The notes under the pieces are model-generated. The model was not told where the DNA came from. It made no database searches and saw only the letters and a list, made by a program, of their open reading frames with translations. From assembly GCA_048497495.1 (NCBI GenBank), contig JAFHCF010000161.1, positions 1 to 11,278 of the forward strand: a stretch of 11,278 nucleotides of DNA, read 5' to 3'. This document shows, piece by piece, positions 10,080-11,278 of this stretch. The stretch comes from JAFHCF01 sp048497495. Lineage in GTDB: Bacteria; Pseudomonadota; Alphaproteobacteria; Rhizobiales; Ancalomicrobiaceae. The translations under genes were made by a program, and so were the position numbers. Numbering within the stretch: position 1 is the first letter of the stretch; each line of letters opens with the position of its first letter.

Positions 10080-11258
10080 GTGTCCGAAGTCATCATCAAG
10101 AGCCCGATGCAATATCTCGACAAGGCCATGGGCACGCTGCGTGACCTCGGTCTCGCGCCGGCCAAGACCCAGGATGCGCCGATCGTCGGTCTCTTGGAGA
10201 AGATCTCCGAGCTCGATCCCGACAAGATCGTCGTCATCACCCGCACCCTCGGCCAGACCGAGGTGTTCAACGAGGTGGTGCGCAATCAGATCGCCGGCAT
10301 GGAGATCGGCGAGCGCTACAAGCTGATCACCTCCGGCTTCGATTCGATCCGCGACGACGCCAAGAAGATGGTCGACCAGATTTCCGACGGAAAGGTCGAC
10401 ATCTTCGAGCGCGCCACCAACGCCTGGATGAAGATCAGCCGCGGCGACATTTCCGATCGCTTCGACAAGATCCGCGCGATCTATCTCGAGGTCTCCAAGG
10501 AGACCAAGAACCAGATCGAACGCGAGGGCTTGATCCTCGAGAGCTATCGCGACTTCCGCGGCGCCCTCAAGCAGGCCGAGGTGTTGGCGCTCGAGGTGTT
10601 GAAGACGGCCGAGGCCAAGTGGAACGCCGCCAAGACCGCCCTCGACGCCGCCGGCAAGGCGGTCGCCGCCTTCGAGGGCGAGCCGGCCGAGCGCGCCCGC
10701 CTCGAACTCACCCGCGACGAACACCTGCGCCGCACCCAGGACGAGGAAAAGCGTTACCAGATCTCCAAGGATCTCTCCGACAACCTGACCATCGGCTACA
10801 ACACGTCGGAAGTGATCATGGCGCGTCTGATGCAGACGACCAACGCCAAGGAGCGCGTCTATCAGCAGTCGGTGAGCTTCTTCTCGACCAACGACTCGGT
10901 GCTGACCGCGCTGAAGGCCTCCTTCACCGGCATGTTCGGCCTGCACGAGGCGACCCAGACCCTCGACGCGATGAAGGAAGGCGTGTCGAAGAGCCTCGAG
11001 TCGCTCGCCGAGATCGGCGACAAGGTCCAGGAGGCGGCGGTGCGCTCCGGCTACGGCCCGACCATCCGCGCCGACGCGGTCAAGAAACTGGTCGACAGCG
11101 TCGTCAACTTCCAGATCAGATCGACCGAGATCATCGCCGAGATGCGCGATCAGTCGACCAAGAACTCGGCCGAGATCCGCGACGCGGTCGAGGACGGCAA
11201 GCGCCGCATCGCCCGCCTCGTCGCCGAGGGCAACACCCTCGAGGCGCCGAAGCCCTGA
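10080..11258 (+). CDS. uncharacterised helical, charged cytoplasmic protein
   Basis: I do not recognise a characterised family for this 392-residue protein. There is no signal peptide or membrane span. The chain is rich in Lys, Glu, Asp, Arg and Ala, with few Pro and Gly, and reads as nearly all alpha-helical with long coiled-coil-like stretches. Landmarks are an N-terminal segment with LDPDKIVVITRTLGQTEVFN (45-64), a helical block at about 85-150 with SGFDSIRDDAKKMVDQISDG, an Ala/Lys/Glu coiled-coil at 150-235, NLTIGYNTSEVIMARLMQTT (235-254), FFSTNDSVLTALKASFTGMF (267-286), and a long C-terminal helix at 330-380. No Walker, zinc or catalytic motif is visible. The GTG at 10080 is chosen for its Shine-Dalgarno (AGGGAG) and because the codon pattern becomes strongly biased (AAG, GAG, ATC, TTC) from there. 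A loose resemblance to the TelA-type helical proteins of toxic-anion resistance is possible but not supported by a shared motif. It is divergent from the MFS gene and may head an operon running past the right edge. Confidence 0.85.
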   Translation: MSEVIIKSPMQYLDKAMGTLRDLGLAPAKTQDAPIVGLLEKISELDPDKIVVITRTLGQTEVFNEVVRNQIAGMEIGERYKLITSGFDSIRDDAKKMVDQISDGKVDIFERATNAWMKISRGDISDRFDKIRAIYLEVSKETKNQIEREGLILESYRDFRGALKQAEVLALEVLKTAEAKWNAAKTALDAAGKAVAAFEGEPAERARLELTRDEHLRRTQDEEKRYQISKDLSDNLTIGYNTSEVIMARLMQTTNAKERVYQQSVSFFSTNDSVLTALKASFTGMFGLHEATQTLDAMKEGVSKSLESLAEIGDKVQEAAVRSGYGPTIRADAVKKLVDSVVNFQIRSTEIIAEMRDQSTKNSAEIRDAVEDGKRRIARLVAEGNTLEAPKP

Positions 11259-11278
11259 GGCACTTCGTCGGAGACCGG

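Overview
The window is a high-GC (about 70% by eye) stretch of bacterial chromosome. Gene content and protein style point to an alphaproteobacterium, most likely of the Hyphomicrobiales. The main clue is the sulfur block DUF2849 - cysI - cysH - DUF934, a conserved order in that class; the exact genus cannot be read from the sequence. I found no tRNA, rRNA, CRISPR array, insertion sequence or prophage gene, and the genes are tightly packed.

Layout. (1) 18-1829, minus: a complete Uup-type ABC-F ATPase. Divergent from it are (2) 1997-2815, plus, a shikimate dehydrogenase-like protein of the SDH-L type, and (3) 2892-3809, plus, a drug/metabolite (EamA-type) membrane transporter. Convergent with these are (4) 3816-4445, minus, a Nudix hydrolase, and (5) 4478-4873, minus, an adrenodoxin-type [2Fe-2S] ferredoxin. 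(6) 5009-8311, minus, is the assimilatory sulfate reduction operon. In transcription order it carries a DUF2849 protein, the sirohaem/[4Fe-4S] sulfite (or nitrite) reductase CysI, an APS-reductase-type CysH and a DUF934 protein. The last three are coupled by a 14-bp and a 4-bp overlap. (7) 8555-9745, minus, is an MFS transporter that probably begins at GTG. (8) 10080-11258, plus, is a 392-residue, highly charged, helical cytoplasmic protein that I cannot assign to a characterised family.

How the genes work together. CysH reduces adenylyl sulfate to sulfite, and CysI takes sulfite to sulfide with six electrons. No CysJ flavoprotein is encoded here, so CysI must draw electrons from a ferredoxin or another donor. 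The [2Fe-2S] ferredoxin just downstream on the same strand is an obvious but unproven candidate. Between the MFS gene and the cys operon lie three hairpins and a 17-bp interrupted palindrome; these look like the MFS terminator region and a candidate cys operator.

Most of the window is ordinary core genome. The parts most worth a second look are the unassigned protein at the right edge with its 334-bp upstream region, the cys operator candidate, and the functions of the DUF2849 and DUF934 proteins.
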